DNA from: Tectiglobus diatomicola
GTDB lineage: Bacteria > Pseudomonadota > Alphaproteobacteria > Rhizobiales > Hyphomicrobiaceae
Reading direction: 5' to 3'
DNA length: 64,000 nt
Assembly (NCBI GenBank): GCA_039583345.1
Contig: JAZDSJ010000002.1
Location: forward strand, 1 to 64,000
Part shown: piece after piece, positions 17,840 to 27,098 of the stretch
Position numbering within the stretch: position 1 is the first letter of the stretch
Layout of the letters: the number at the start of each line of letters is the position of its first letter
Translations under genes and position numbers: made by a program
The notes under the pieces: generated by a model
What the model was told of the DNA's origin: nothing
Databases searched by the model: none
The model's input: only the letters and a program-made list of their open reading frames with translations

Positions 17840-18430
17840 ATGAGCACTCATACTCTGTCAACTACGGCCCGCCTTATTTCTCTATCCGAATACAGCGCAC
17901 TCTTTCGCCCTATTGCATTGGTAGTGTTTGGTAGTTTACTATTAACTTTATCAGCGAAAATAAAAATTCCACTCCAGCCAATATCTATAACAATGCAGGT
18001 GTTCGTGGTACTAGCTCTAGGTTTTTGTTTAAATACCAGGCTGAGTGTATGTAGTGTTATTTTTTATCTAACACAAGGCATTTTAGGATTTCCGGTATTC
18101 GCAGATGCGCCAGAAAAAGGAGTTGGAATAGCCTACGTGCTTCAGGATACAGGAGGGTTTCTTGCGGGTTTTGTGTTTGCAGTAGTTATTGTAAGCTGGT
18201 TAACTAAGCGTGGTTATTCTCATAACATACCATCTGCAATGTTTACATCTTTAGTTGGCCTTTTTGCGATTTATACGCCTGGGATGTTCTGGCTATTAAT
18301 TCATTATGGCTCTGATATTGCAATTATTTCAATTGGCCTTTTGCCAAATATAGCTTTTGACCTAATTAAGGCAGCTTTGATTGCTTTAGTAGTACCTACC
18401 TGCTTAAAAAAGCTTTCGGAATTGAATTAA
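17840..18430 (+). CDS. bioY: Biotin transporter BioY
   Basis: Substrate-binding membrane component of the biotin ECF transporter. The 196-residue product has about six hydrophobic segments and typical BioY pieces: KIPLQPISITMQ, LTQGILGFPVFA, GGFLAGF and a late LLPNIAFDLIKAALIA helix. The start at 17840 follows AGGA at 17827-17830. An upstream in-frame ATG at 17813 falls inside the palindrome and is less likely. bioM and bioN, which often flank it in Rhizobiales, are not in this window, so it either works alone or shares an energising module encoded elsewhere. Uptake implies reliance on external biotin. Confidence 0.92.
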   Translation: MSTHTLSTTARLISLSEYSALFRPIALVVFGSLLLTLSAKIKIPLQPISITMQVFVVLALGFCLNTRLSVCSVIFYLTQGILGFPVFADAPEKGVGIAYVLQDTGGFLAGFVFAVVIVSWLTKRGYSHNIPSAMFTSLVGLFAIYTPGMFWLLIHYGSDIAIISIGLLPNIAFDLIKAALIALVVPTCLKKLSELN

Positions 18431-18906
18431 AGCTAAAGCGTTTCTTTACATATAAGAAATGTTATTAAGTATATTTATAATTTACTTAAATATAAACCGT
18501 ATTAAACAATTAAGTCGGCAATCATCCTTGGTGCAAAATACATATTTACTACAAAACATCTCTTACACGTGAAAAACTACAGCTTCGCAGAAAAATTGCA
18601 ATTTAGATAGAAAATACTGTATCTGAAACACCTTAAGCTTTGTCGCGCTAGTAAAATTTTTTGTTTTCTATAAATACGTTTGGTATATCCTGTTAATTAC
18701 TTTTTTGCATAGCATACTCCAGATCGACATTTCTGTTTACCTTTATCTGATATGCTCTGAAGTCTTTGCTCAATTGGCAATAACAGTAAAGATGTCCCCA
18801 CTACATTGGAAGAATACTATGAATCTACACTGTCGCCAGAAGAAAAAATATATCCTTTTCTGTAGAATCTACTTCTAACATTTATAATTACAGATGCATA
18901 AATAGC
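18431..18906. other. Gene-free interval before kdsD
   Basis: 476 AT-rich bases. A short hairpin (TTTCTT at 18441-18446 with AAGAAA at 18454-18459) follows bioY and could end its transcript. No gene or relic is recognised. Confidence 0.35.
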
Positions 18907-19872
18907 ATGATCAATCCTTTACTATCAGCTTTGCGCACGCTAGAGCTAGAAAAAAATGGTCTACAGTTACTTCATAAGCAACTCCAAGGTAACTTATCCG
19001 AGGCCTTTAAAAAAGCTGTCACGTTACTCCATAATACGTCAGGGCGCGTGTCGATAACAGGAATTGGGAAATCGGGCCATATTGGACAAAAGATTGCGGC
19101 AACATTCGCGTCTACTGGAACACCATCGTTTTTTGTGCATCCAAGTGAAGCCTCCCATGGCGATCTTGGAATGATAACTTCCGAAGATATAATACTTGCC
19201 ATTTCGTGGTCTGGAGAAACTTTAGAACTTTCTAATATTCTAACCTATTCAAGACGCTTCGCCGTGCCATTAATTTCATTAACTTCAAGATCAGATTCTG
19301 CGCTAAGTCAGGCATCAGATGTGTGCTTACTTCTACCTCATGCCAAGGAGGCATGTCCACATGGGCTAGCACCTACTACATCTACGACAATGACGTTAGC
19401 GATGGGTGATTGTCTCGCGGTCGCACTTTTAGAGACAAAAGGATTTTCGGCACATGATTTCAAGAAATTTCATCCTGGTGGCTCTATCGGAGCACAATTA
19501 AGGTATCTTAGCGACGTAATGCACTCGGGTAAAAAAATGCCTTTAGTACATCAAGACACCATTATGAGCGAAGCACTTTTGATTATGACAGAAAAAAGTT
19601 TTGGATGCTTAGGCGTAACAGATAAATACGGCAATCTAGTAGGTATGATAACTGATGGCGACTTACGCCGTCATATGGGCCCCAATCTTGTAGAATCTGA
19701 AGTGCAAGATATCATGACACATAATCCTGATACGCTACCACATCACATTCTTGCCTCTGCGGCTATAGAACACATGAATTCGCGAGAACGAACACAAATG
19801 TTTATTGTACAAGAAAATAAACCGGTTGGGATTGTTCATATTCATGACCTTCTAAGAGCTGGGTTAGGTTGA
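18907..19872 (+). CDS. kdsD: Arabinose-5-phosphate isomerase (KpsF/GutQ family)
   Basis: Interconverts ribulose-5-phosphate and arabinose-5-phosphate, the entry to Kdo synthesis for lipopolysaccharide. The 321 residues comprise an N-terminal SIS domain (about 35-175) with GIGKSGHIGQK near 52-62, SWSGET near 101-106 and the HPGGSIG loop at 189-195. Two CBS domains follow (about 205-320), with MTDGDLRRH-like and VHIHDLLRAG sequences. The ATG at 18907 gives the standard N-terminus. It stands alone, with gaps on both sides. Confidence 0.94.
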   Translation: MINPLLSALRTLELEKNGLQLLHKQLQGNLSEAFKKAVTLLHNTSGRVSITGIGKSGHIGQKIAATFASTGTPSFFVHPSEASHGDLGMITSEDIILAISWSGETLELSNILTYSRRFAVPLISLTSRSDSALSQASDVCLLLPHAKEACPHGLAPTTSTTMTLAMGDCLAVALLETKGFSAHDFKKFHPGGSIGAQLRYLSDVMHSGKKMPLVHQDTIMSEALLIMTEKSFGCLGVTDKYGNLVGMITDGDLRRHMGPNLVESEVQDIMTHNPDTLPHHILASAAIEHMNSRERTQMFIVQENKPVGIVHIHDLLRAGLG

Positions 19873-20173
19873 AGCACTCTTGGAATTCATAATAATGGCC
19901 TATTTTCTCTTGATTTTACTCATGGAGTATACCCAGAAACATGTTTTAATTACTGACTATTGCTATTTAAATAATATTATGTAGTCTACTTAATAGTTTT
20001 TATTTATTGTTATTACTACAACATCGCAGTATTATACGATAACTACATTATAGTCCAAAAAACTTACTCTCTGACATAAAAAGTATCTAGGTCTTGTTTT
20101 AACCAGTCCTGGACTAATGTTGGCAATGTCAAAAGAGTTAGCTCTACAGTACCACAAAAATGAGAGAGGATGT
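19873..20173. other. Gene-free interval between kdsD and infA
   Basis: 301 bases with no gene. The infA frame is open back to 20117, but that extension has no similarity to IF-1. Confidence 0.35.
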
Positions 20174-20392
20174 ATGGCGAAGGAGGAACAACTTGAGTTC
20201 CCTGGCATAGTCACTGAATTATTGCCGAACGCGACGTTTCGCGTGAAACTAGAAAATGGTCACGAAATCATTGCTCACACAGCAGGTCGAATGCGAAAAA
20301 ATCGCATTCGTGTGCTAGCTGGTGATAAAGTACAAGTTGAGATGACACCTTATGACCTTACTAAAGGCCGCATTACTTACCGGTTCAAGTAA
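20174..20392 (+). CDS. infA: Translation initiation factor IF-1
   Basis: Binds the ribosomal A site during initiation. From the ATG at 20174 the product is 72 residues, the family's exact size, beginning MAKEEQLEFPG. The S1-like fold is clear: LPNATFRVKLENGHEI, AHTAGRMRKNRIRVLAGD and the C-terminal YDLTKGRITYRFK. GAGAGGA at 20164-20170 is a well-placed ribosome binding site. Its 3' end overlaps the longest maf frame by 41 bases, the infA-maf order known in Rhizobiales. Confidence 0.97.
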   Translation: MAKEEQLEFPGIVTELLPNATFRVKLENGHEIIAHTAGRMRKNRIRVLAGDKVQVEMTPYDLTKGRITYRFK

Positions 20393-21095
20393 GAAAGATA
20401 GGCCGCGGCGCGAAACGCTAAGAAGCCAACGCGTTCGCGGCTTGAAGCCGTCCAAAGATAAATTTGCAAATCATTTGTTAGTTCTTGCTAGCGGCTCACC
20501 TCGTAGATTCAGTTTACTCGCCCAAATTGGTATTGAGCCAACCGCTATAAGGCCAGTGTCGATTAATGAGACTCCAAAACCTTTCGAGCTGCCACGTTCT
20601 TTAGCACAGCGCTTAGCGCGCACAAAGGCTAAAGCTACCATCCATCAAATTATGAATGACAACGAACTTGCACATGCGTATGTGCTTGCCGCAGATACTG
20701 TTGTATCCATTGGGCGACGAGTTCTTTCCAAACCGACACATATAGAAGATGCTCTTGCGTGTTTGGAATTGCTCTCTGGACGTTCCCATAGAGTTACAAC
20801 AAATATTTGTTTAATTACTCCTGATGACCGGATTCGAACACGCAGTATAGAGACTCGCGTTCAGTTTCGTATCTTATCCACTAAGGATGTTGAAACATAC
20901 ATCGCAACTCGTGAGTGGTATGGCAAGGCTGGTGGATATGCAATACAAGGTGTGGCAGGCTGTTTTGTGCAGAAGTTGATTGGCTCTTACACCAATGTCG
21001 TTGGCTTGCCACTCACTGAGACTGCAGCACTTTTGAAAGGTGAAGGTTTACCTATCCATTACGGCTGGCTTGATGCAGCTGACGTAGAGTTGTAA
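20352..21095 (+). CDS. maf: Maf family nucleotide pyrophosphatase
   Basis: House-cleaning enzyme that hydrolyses non-canonical or damaged nucleoside triphosphates; the exact substrate cannot be set from sequence. The family begins with LLVLASGSPRR near residue 42 of this frame, followed by INETP, ADTVVSIG, SGRSHRVTT and the GKAGGYAIQG motif. The only ATG upstream is at 20352, inside infA, and would add about 40 basic residues with no family match. A TTG start at 20475 (LVLASG) would give the usual length of about 200 residues. The linker after infA is unusually GC-rich and contains GCCGCG/CGCGGC arms (20402-20407, 20436-20441). Confidence 0.9.
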   Translation: MTLLKAALLTGSSKKDRPRRETLRSQRVRGLKPSKDKFANHLLVLASGSPRRFSLLAQIGIEPTAIRPVSINETPKPFELPRSLAQRLARTKAKATIHQIMNDNELAHAYVLAADTVVSIGRRVLSKPTHIEDALACLELLSGRSHRVTTNICLITPDDRIRTRSIETRVQFRILSTKDVETYIATREWYGKAGGYAIQGVAGCFVQKLIGSYTNVVGLPLTETAALLKGEGLPIHYGWLDAADVEL

Positions 21096-21221
21096 CTTAC
21101 ATCATAGCATCCCTTTTAACTTGGTATATGTATAAAAAAGTATATATCCATTTATTGAGTTAGAACTCGAAGCCTTAAGTACAGCATTGTTTAACGCATT
21201 TCACCTACACCATACGAATGT

Positions 21222-21252
21222 CGGCTGGCATCTTTAGTATTGCGACCAGCCG
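21222..21252. terminator. Hairpin between convergent maf and ubiK
   Basis: CGGCTGG (21222-21228) and CCAGCCG (21246-21252) form a perfect GC-rich 7-base stem with a 17-base loop. There is no T-run on either side. Placement between convergent genes suggests transcript ends. Confidence 0.35.
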
Positions 21253-21347
21253 TGCAACTAAGCAGCAATTGTAATAAGCACCAGAAATCTAAGAATTATT
21301 TATTGTGCTATATTATATGGTATAGAATGCAACGCAATTTTGCAGAA

Positions 21348-21614
21348 TCATTGCACTTTATTGTTGCCAGAAAGTTTTATCTCTAGCTTTTCAAATTTTT
21401 TCGTAAGTTCTTCATTTTCTAGCCTTGCTTTTTCCGCCATAGCTTTGACGACCTCAAATTCCTCACGCCGAACAATGTCCATTTGTGACAAAACTTTATC
21501 AGCTTGAGATCTAATCATGGTCTCCAGCTCTTTGCGTGCACCTTGTGCCGCGCCGACAGTGTCAACCATAAAACGTGCCATCTCATCAAAAAATCGTCCC
21601 GTAGTCTGTGCCAT
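21348..21614 (-). CDS. ubiK: Ubiquinone biosynthesis accessory factor UbiK (BMFP domain)
   Basis: Small coiled-coil factor that assists ubiquinone synthesis in the Ubi complex. The 88-residue product starts with MAQTTGRFFDEMARFM, the usual amphipathic helix, then a small-residue turn around GAAQGARKE. The long C-terminal helix has heptads (QADKVLSQMDIV, EKARLENEEL, KKFEKLEIKL), the BMFP hallmark. It is divergent from lgt, as in other alphaproteobacteria. It joins the other respiratory-chain assembly factors of this window. Confidence 0.88.
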   Translation of the reverse strand: MAQTTGRFFDEMARFMVDTVGAAQGARKELETMIRSQADKVLSQMDIVRREEFEVVKAMAEKARLENEELTKKFEKLEIKLSGNNKVQ

Positions 21615-21822
21615 ATCTAAATCCTGTATATCTTAAACTTCACCAAAGTTTATCAAGCTTAGTAGCAGAACTTAACTAAGTACTCATAAATTTGGTATCC
21701 TAAGTGTCAATTTAGTACACTATATGCCTAGTAATTACTTGACAGCATATGTCACTTGCAATCAAAATTTAATTTGATTAATACGTCAGAATATATCGAA
21801 AATAAAACGAGATTCCAAACTA

Positions 21823-22659
21823 ATGCCGTCTATATCAATCTATCCCATCGATCCTGTAGCTTTCAGCATAGGGTTTATCGAGATTAAATGGTATGGGCTA
21901 TCTTACGTAGGTGGTCTTCTTTTCGGATGGTTCTACATCAAAAATCTAGTTCATAAGAACGATATTTGGCAAAACTCAATGGGACCTTTCCCACCAAGCA
22001 AGACAGACGATTTATTGGTTTATATAACGGCCGGCGTGCTTTTAGGTGGCCGCCTTGGGTTTGTTTTTTTCTATGAACCTAGTTATTATTACTCTAATCC
22101 ATGGGATATATTTGCTATTTGGCGCGGTGGAATGGCATTTCACGGAGGCTTACTAGGCTGCGGTTTGGCTATTTGGCTTTATACTTACCGCAACAGGTAT
22201 AACTTACTAAGTACGATGGACGTGTGTGCTGCGACTGTTCCTATCGGTTTACTTTTTGGAAGATTAGCCAATTTTGTTAACGGTGAACTGTGGGGTCGAC
22301 CAACCGATATGCCTTGGGGTATAATATTTCCTTCAGCACAAGAGTACCACAGTAATCCCCAACCTCTTACTCGTCATCCTAGTCAGCTTTATGAGGCAGC
22401 TTTTGAAGGTTTGGCTTTATTCATGATTCTACGCCTATTAAGCCACAATTACGGAGCATTACGGTCACCTGGTCTACTGACAGGCGCATTTCTTTTAGGT
22501 TATGGTATTACACGTTCATTTTGTGAACTATTCCGTGAATTTGATCCTGAACATATTTTTTCAAACTATGGCTTTACACCAGGAATAGTTTATTCAATTC
22601 CAATGATTCTGCTAGGGCTCTGGTTCATACGTTTCTCACAAACACGAATTACGGTCTAA
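21823..22659 (+). CDS. lgt: Prolipoprotein diacylglyceryl transferase
   Basis: Transfers diacylglycerol from phosphatidylglycerol to the lipobox cysteine of prolipoproteins in the inner membrane. The 278 residues form about seven membrane segments. Family landmarks are IKWYGLSYVGG near residue 20, the GGMAFHGGLLG loop, and GRLANFVNGELWGR with the signature Arg, Asn and Glu. The start at 21823 gives the standard opening. Substrates in this window include BamE and the lipoprotein at 24850. The next gene begins at the base following its stop codon. Confidence 0.97.
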   Translation: MPSISIYPIDPVAFSIGFIEIKWYGLSYVGGLLFGWFYIKNLVHKNDIWQNSMGPFPPSKTDDLLVYITAGVLLGGRLGFVFFYEPSYYYSNPWDIFAIWRGGMAFHGGLLGCGLAIWLYTYRNRYNLLSTMDVCAATVPIGLLFGRLANFVNGELWGRPTDMPWGIIFPSAQEYHSNPQPLTRHPSQLYEAAFEGLALFMILRLLSHNYGALRSPGLLTGAFLLGYGITRSFCELFREFDPEHIFSNYGFTPGIVYSIPMILLGLWFIRFSQTRITV

Positions 22660-23826
22660 ATGACAATCAATCAGCACCAAAATTTAAGTAACACTTATCT
22701 CTCCGCCAGACGCATAACACCTCTAGCAACCCAACTGATAGAGAGCATCAAACGTAGTGGGCCAATTTCAGTAGCTCAATACGTAGAGGCATGCCTAAAA
22801 GATCCAAAGTTTGGATATTATATACACAGCTCAGCAATTGGTTCAGCCAGCGATTTTATCACCTCACCAGAAATCAGTCAGGTTTTTGGAGAATTGATTG
22901 GTGTCTGGTGCACAGTTGTCTGGAACCAGATGGGCAAACCGAAAAAGCTAAACTTGCTGGAACTAGGGCCAGGTCGTGGCACATTAATGTCTGATATAAT
23001 GCGAACTTTCGCCAAAAGTACTGAATTTCAAGCTCACATCAACTTACATCTGCTCGAGTCTAATAATTTTCTCAGACGGCAGCAAGAAGACATACTTAAG
23101 AATAAAGCTCCAAGTCTGACACATTACAAAAACACCAAATCAATATGTGAGGCTGCTCTACTAACAGATGCTCCTTGGATTGTAATAGGTAACGAGTTCC
23201 TTGACACTTTTAGTGTTAATCAATTTATAGCTCAACAAAATTTTTGGCATGAACGTACAGTCAAATGTACTTCAGATAACCGACTTGAATTTGCAATTGG
23301 AAAGCCAGCAGTTCCACACTTTGATATAGATTTTAATGCATCAAGCATACCAGATGGTGAAATCCTAGAAACACTACCTGCAATAGAGACTATAATATTA
23401 CCCCTTTTAAAAACTTTAATGGAAAATGCTCCATTAGCCGTACTCTTAATTGATTATGGTCATGAAAGCACAGGCTTTGGTGACACTTTACAGGCTATCC
23501 GTGCGCATAGATACGAGCATCCTCTCACATCACCTGGCCAAGCTGACTTAACAACGCAGGTAGATTTTTCACAAATCAGTCGAGTTTTACGAAGATCCGG
23601 ATTGATACCACACTCTATCCTTACCCAAGCGGAGTTTCTTGGAAGACTTGGAGTAGTAGAACGGACGTCTCAACTAATGTCAAACAACCCAAAGCAAGCA
23701 TCCGTACTTGAGACAGCAACCACGAGATTAATAGCTCCAAATGGCATGGGAACCAGGTTTAAAGCACTCGCACTTTCTAGTCCAAAATTACATCCACTTC
23801 CCATATTTATGCCTCTAATCATGTAA
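22660..23826 (+). CDS. MidA/NDUFAF7-like SAM-dependent methyltransferase
   Basis: Member of the DUF185 family, whose mitochondrial relative NDUFAF7 methylates an arginine of complex I. The 388-residue product opens with the usual GPISVAQYVEACL and FGYY motif, has SDFITSPEISQVFGE, then the SAM-binding loop LLELGPGRGTLMSDI near 100-115. GNEFLDTF and LLIDYGHE follow further on. The start ATG abuts the lgt stop, so the two are co-translated. A role in complex I assembly here is inferred from the family, and the complex I genes are not in the window. Confidence 0.88.
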   Translation: MTINQHQNLSNTYLSARRITPLATQLIESIKRSGPISVAQYVEACLKDPKFGYYIHSSAIGSASDFITSPEISQVFGELIGVWCTVVWNQMGKPKKLNLLELGPGRGTLMSDIMRTFAKSTEFQAHINLHLLESNNFLRRQQEDILKNKAPSLTHYKNTKSICEAALLTDAPWIVIGNEFLDTFSVNQFIAQQNFWHERTVKCTSDNRLEFAIGKPAVPHFDIDFNASSIPDGEILETLPAIETIILPLLKTLMENAPLAVLLIDYGHESTGFGDTLQAIRAHRYEHPLTSPGQADLTTQVDFSQISRVLRRSGLIPHSILTQAEFLGRLGVVERTSQLMSNNPKQASVLETATTRLIAPNGMGTRFKALALSSPKLHPLPIFMPLIM

Positions 23827-23878
23827 TGTGGTCGATTTGACGTTCAAATACCAAATCTATTGAGTTTAAGAAGTCGCT

Positions 23879-24661
23879 ATGATTGATTTCAAAGTCTTCA
23901 AGTCCAGTTTATTAGACAAAACAAACGGCGTTTATCACGCGTTCTTCACTCGTAAGGGTGGTGTCTCTAAGGGTGTATACGCATCTCTAAATTGTAGCTA
24001 CGTGTTAGACGACAAGAATGTTGACGTTCAGGAGAATCGACGTCGCGCAGCAGCTTACCTTTATTCAACACAATCGGATATTATAACAGCGCATCAAATT
24101 CACGGTTCTGGCGTAGTAGTTGTCAATTCACATTATGGCATTAGCCACTCTGTAAAAGCTGATTCCCTTGTTACTAAAATACCAAATCTTGCTATTGGAG
24201 TTCTTACCGCTGATTGTGCTCCGGTTCTATTTGCAGACCACGAGGCAAAAATTATTGCCGCTACTCATGCGGGGTGGCGCGGCATAAAATTAGGTATTTT
24301 AGAAAAAACACTCACAACAATGGAAATACTTGGTGCCAAACGACATCGCATATGCGCCGTCATAGGACCAACAATTCACCAGCCTAATTATCAAGTAAGT
24401 TACAAATTTAAAATGGAATTTCTTCATTTAGACCCTGATAACATACGTTTTTTCTACAGCTTAATCCAAAACGGAAAAATATTATTCGATTTGCCTGGCT
24501 TATGTTACAAAATATTAAAATCAGAATCCGTAGGATTTATTGATAATTTGGGCCAATGTACTTACTCAAATGATTCGTTATTCTATTCGCATAGGCGGGC
24601 GCAGCACACTTCCGAGATTTGTTGTGGTCGCCAATTGTCAGCCATTATAATTTCACCTTAA
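23879..24661 (+). CDS. pgeF: PgeF/YfiH family polyphenol oxidase-like protein
   Basis: Member of the laccase-domain (DUF152) family. Bacterial members are reported to act on purine nucleosides or to remove misplaced residues from peptidoglycan precursors; the role here is undetermined. The 260 residues contain TRKGGVSKGVYASLN, HQIHGSGV, LTADCAPVLFAD, the zinc-site HAGWRGIKLG near 137-146, and a GPTIHQPNYQV segment. The C-terminal SHRRAQHTSEICCGRQ closes the fold. It is third in the lgt-midA-pgeF block, 52 bases after its neighbour. Confidence 0.92.
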   Translation: MIDFKVFKSSLLDKTNGVYHAFFTRKGGVSKGVYASLNCSYVLDDKNVDVQENRRRAAAYLYSTQSDIITAHQIHGSGVVVVNSHYGISHSVKADSLVTKIPNLAIGVLTADCAPVLFADHEAKIIAATHAGWRGIKLGILEKTLTTMEILGAKRHRICAVIGPTIHQPNYQVSYKFKMEFLHLDPDNIRFFYSLIQNGKILFDLPGLCYKILKSESVGFIDNLGQCTYSNDSLFYSHRRAQHTSEICCGRQLSAIIISP

Positions 24662-24849
24662 TTCTCCACAGATTTATGGTGCTCTAACTGTGTTATGTAC
24701 CTATGTACACAGATTTTAAGCCATTTCTATCTGGACGTCTTCTACTGTAGTCGATAATTTAAATTAAGTGTACCGGTATATCGATTTGGCTGCAGGGTTT
24801 GTACGACGGCCTCCGGACAACAGCAGGACATTGAGAGAGGAATGTCATT

Positions 24850-25908
24850 GTGGCAACCAACAATGCCGCTGCAATATGGGACATACGAAATAAATTCGTA
24901 CTCGCAGCTTTTTTATTATTTATTTTATTTGTAGTAGCTGGTTGCTCAACAGGCAACGAAAGCCTGCTACAAGCTTTTAGCTCACCTTTAACCAACACCT
25001 CAAGAGACTTCCAGTCTAAAAGACTCACACTAGCTCCACAAAATGGCAATATTGTAATCGCTCCTTTAATTGGGCCACCCGATGCAGTTTCTGTAAAGTT
25101 GTCAACCCAAGTCAGCACGGAACTAACAATGAGATCTATAAATGTAGTTGCGCCTTCTCAAGAGCAACTTGATATAGATCAATCAAACAATTATACTCTA
25201 CGAGGATATGTTGTGGCGGCCAGTGAAGCGGTTGGTATCAAGCTCTCTTATATTTGGGACATTACTAATACATCAGGTGAGCGCGTTCATCGTATCACAG
25301 GTGAAAATATTATCAATCAAACCCCATCTAATGATCCTTGGTCCTCCGTAAGTCCACAGATTATAAGTGAAATTGCTAAATCTGCAGCAAACCGTATTTC
25401 TAAATGGTGGGCACAAAAGTCTTTGCAGCAGTCATCAAGTTCACTCGCAACTATTACTGGTACAAAAAAAATAACATTATCCGCCGATACAAAAACGGTA
25501 GCACATATCTCTTCCAAAAAAAATAATCTAGAAACGTCGAAATTGGCTATACATATACCCAAAGTAAAAGGTGCTCCAGGCGATGGTTCAACATCACTAT
25601 CAAGAGCATTAAAAAGGCAATTGGAAAAAAGCGGTTTAACTTTAGTTGAGAGCCCTGGAAAAGCAGCGCATACAGTTGAAGGCAATGTCAAGCTCGGTGT
25701 AGCAGAGGCTGGTAAACAGCGGATAAAAATCGATTGGATTGTTAAAAACTCTATTGGCAAAAAAATAGGAACTGTTTCTCAAAGAAATCGAATTCCTGCT
25801 GGGTCTCTCGATAGTCAATGGGGAGCAACCGCTGACGCGGCAGCCTCAGCAGCGGCTCAAGGTATTATCCGGTTGTTACCTCAAGAGGTGAGTATCGCGC
25901 GTTCATAA
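24850..25908 (+). CDS. Lipoprotein of unknown function with two similar domains
   Basis: A 352-residue predicted lipoprotein, starting with GTG at 24850. A hydrophobic segment (about 16-30) ends in the lipobox VAGC with Cys32. Two alpha/beta-type regions follow: about 67-187 and 232-343, separated by a Ser/Thr/Lys-rich linker. They align with each other: I-x-W-x(I/V)-x-N-x2-G, then N-x-I, then D-x-W with a helix rich in Ala, ending near SKWW and RLLP. This looks like an old internal duplication. It lies between pgeF and prs, as a hypothetical gene does in other Rhizobiales from memory. I do not recognise its function. Confidence 0.82.
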   Translation: MATNNAAAIWDIRNKFVLAAFLLFILFVVAGCSTGNESLLQAFSSPLTNTSRDFQSKRLTLAPQNGNIVIAPLIGPPDAVSVKLSTQVSTELTMRSINVVAPSQEQLDIDQSNNYTLRGYVVAASEAVGIKLSYIWDITNTSGERVHRITGENIINQTPSNDPWSSVSPQIISEIAKSAANRISKWWAQKSLQQSSSSLATITGTKKITLSADTKTVAHISSKKNNLETSKLAIHIPKVKGAPGDGSTSLSRALKRQLEKSGLTLVESPGKAAHTVEGNVKLGVAEAGKQRIKIDWIVKNSIGKKIGTVSQRNRIPAGSLDSQWGATADAAASAAAQGIIRLLPQEVSIARS

Positions 25909-26129
25909 ACATTTATTTATAATTTAGTTTAAAATGTATCACGAAATAATCTTCGCAGAAGCCTTGGTCAAACACAAAAAACTAAAATTTGAGATTGTGA
26001 TGTATCATCAGATAATATAAATTTTGTGATATAAACTAAATTATGTGCTGAGATGGCAATTGCTGATATGCATAATAAAGAACGCCACGAATTACAAAAG
26101 CTAACAAAAAAAGCAATGGTAGTGATGAA

Positions 26130-27098
26130 ATGACTTGTGAAACCAACCCGTTGCAAATTAAGCTTGTTTCTGGAAATTCAAATCCTCCGCTTGCACGTTC
26201 AATAAGCAACTATCTCAATTTACCGCTCACAAAAACAATATGTCGGCGATTCGCTGATCTTGAAATTTTTGCTGAAATACAAGAGAATGTTCGTGGTAAA
26301 GATGTGTTTGTTTTACAAGCGACATCATTTCCAGCAAACGATAATTTGATAGAGCTTCTTATCCTGATTGATGCTCTGAAACGCGCTTCAGCTCGCAGAA
26401 TAACAGCAGTAATACCATACTACGGCTATGCCCGCCAGGATCGCAAGGTTGGTGCACGAACGCCAATTTCTGCCAAACTCGTAGCTAATCTTATCGAGCG
26501 TGCAGGAGCAAATCGTATAACAACTCTTGATCTTCATGCAGGCCAGATACAAGGTTTCTTTGATATTCCAACAGATAATTTGTTTGCAGCTCCTGTTATG
26601 GTTCGAGATATCCGGGAGCGCTTTAAATTATGTGATATTTGTGTGGTTTCACCTGACGTAGGTGGCGTAGTACGAGCCAGAAGCTTGGCAAAACGTATAA
26701 AAGCTCCCATTGCCATTTGCGACAAACGTCGTAATTGTCCAGGAGAGAGTGAAGTTATGCATGTCATTGGCAATGTTAATAATAAAACATGCATTTTAAT
26801 CGATGATATGGTAGATTCCGGAGGCACTTTGGTGAATGCTGCTAATGCATTACTAGAACAAGGTGCGAAGGAGGTACAAGCTTATACCACTCACGGAGTA
26901 TTTTCTGGTGGAGCCTGTGAAAAAATTAAAAAGTCAAAGCTGAAATCACTAGTGGTAACTGACAGCATTGAACCCACAAAGAAAGTTTTATCTATACCTA
27001 AAATAAGGATTCTGTCTATTGCACCACTATTAGGTGAAGCAATATTTCGTACCAGTCGTGAGCAAAGTGTGTCTAGTTTATTTGACTCAAATATTTGA
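26130..27098 (+). CDS. prs: Ribose-phosphate pyrophosphokinase
   Basis: Makes PRPP from ribose-5-phosphate and ATP for nucleotide, histidine and tryptophan synthesis. The 322 residues include RRFADLEIFAEIQENVRG, the ATP-binding PYYGYARQDRKVGARTP near 103-119 and DLHAGQIQGFFDIP. The PRPP loop IDDMVDSGGTL is present, with Ser where Thr is more common. The ATG at 26130 adds about eight residues before the conserved VSGNSN strand. It ends the lgt-midA-pgeF-lipoprotein-prs series and faces the longest gene desert of the window. Confidence 0.97.
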   Translation: MTCETNPLQIKLVSGNSNPPLARSISNYLNLPLTKTICRRFADLEIFAEIQENVRGKDVFVLQATSFPANDNLIELLILIDALKRASARRITAVIPYYGYARQDRKVGARTPISAKLVANLIERAGANRITTLDLHAGQIQGFFDIPTDNLFAAPVMVRDIRERFKLCDICVVSPDVGGVVRARSLAKRIKAPIAICDKRRNCPGESEVMHVIGNVNNKTCILIDDMVDSGGTLVNAANALLEQGAKEVQAYTTHGVFSGGACEKIKKSKLKSLVVTDSIEPTKKVLSIPKIRILSIAPLLGEAIFRTSREQSVSSLFDSNI

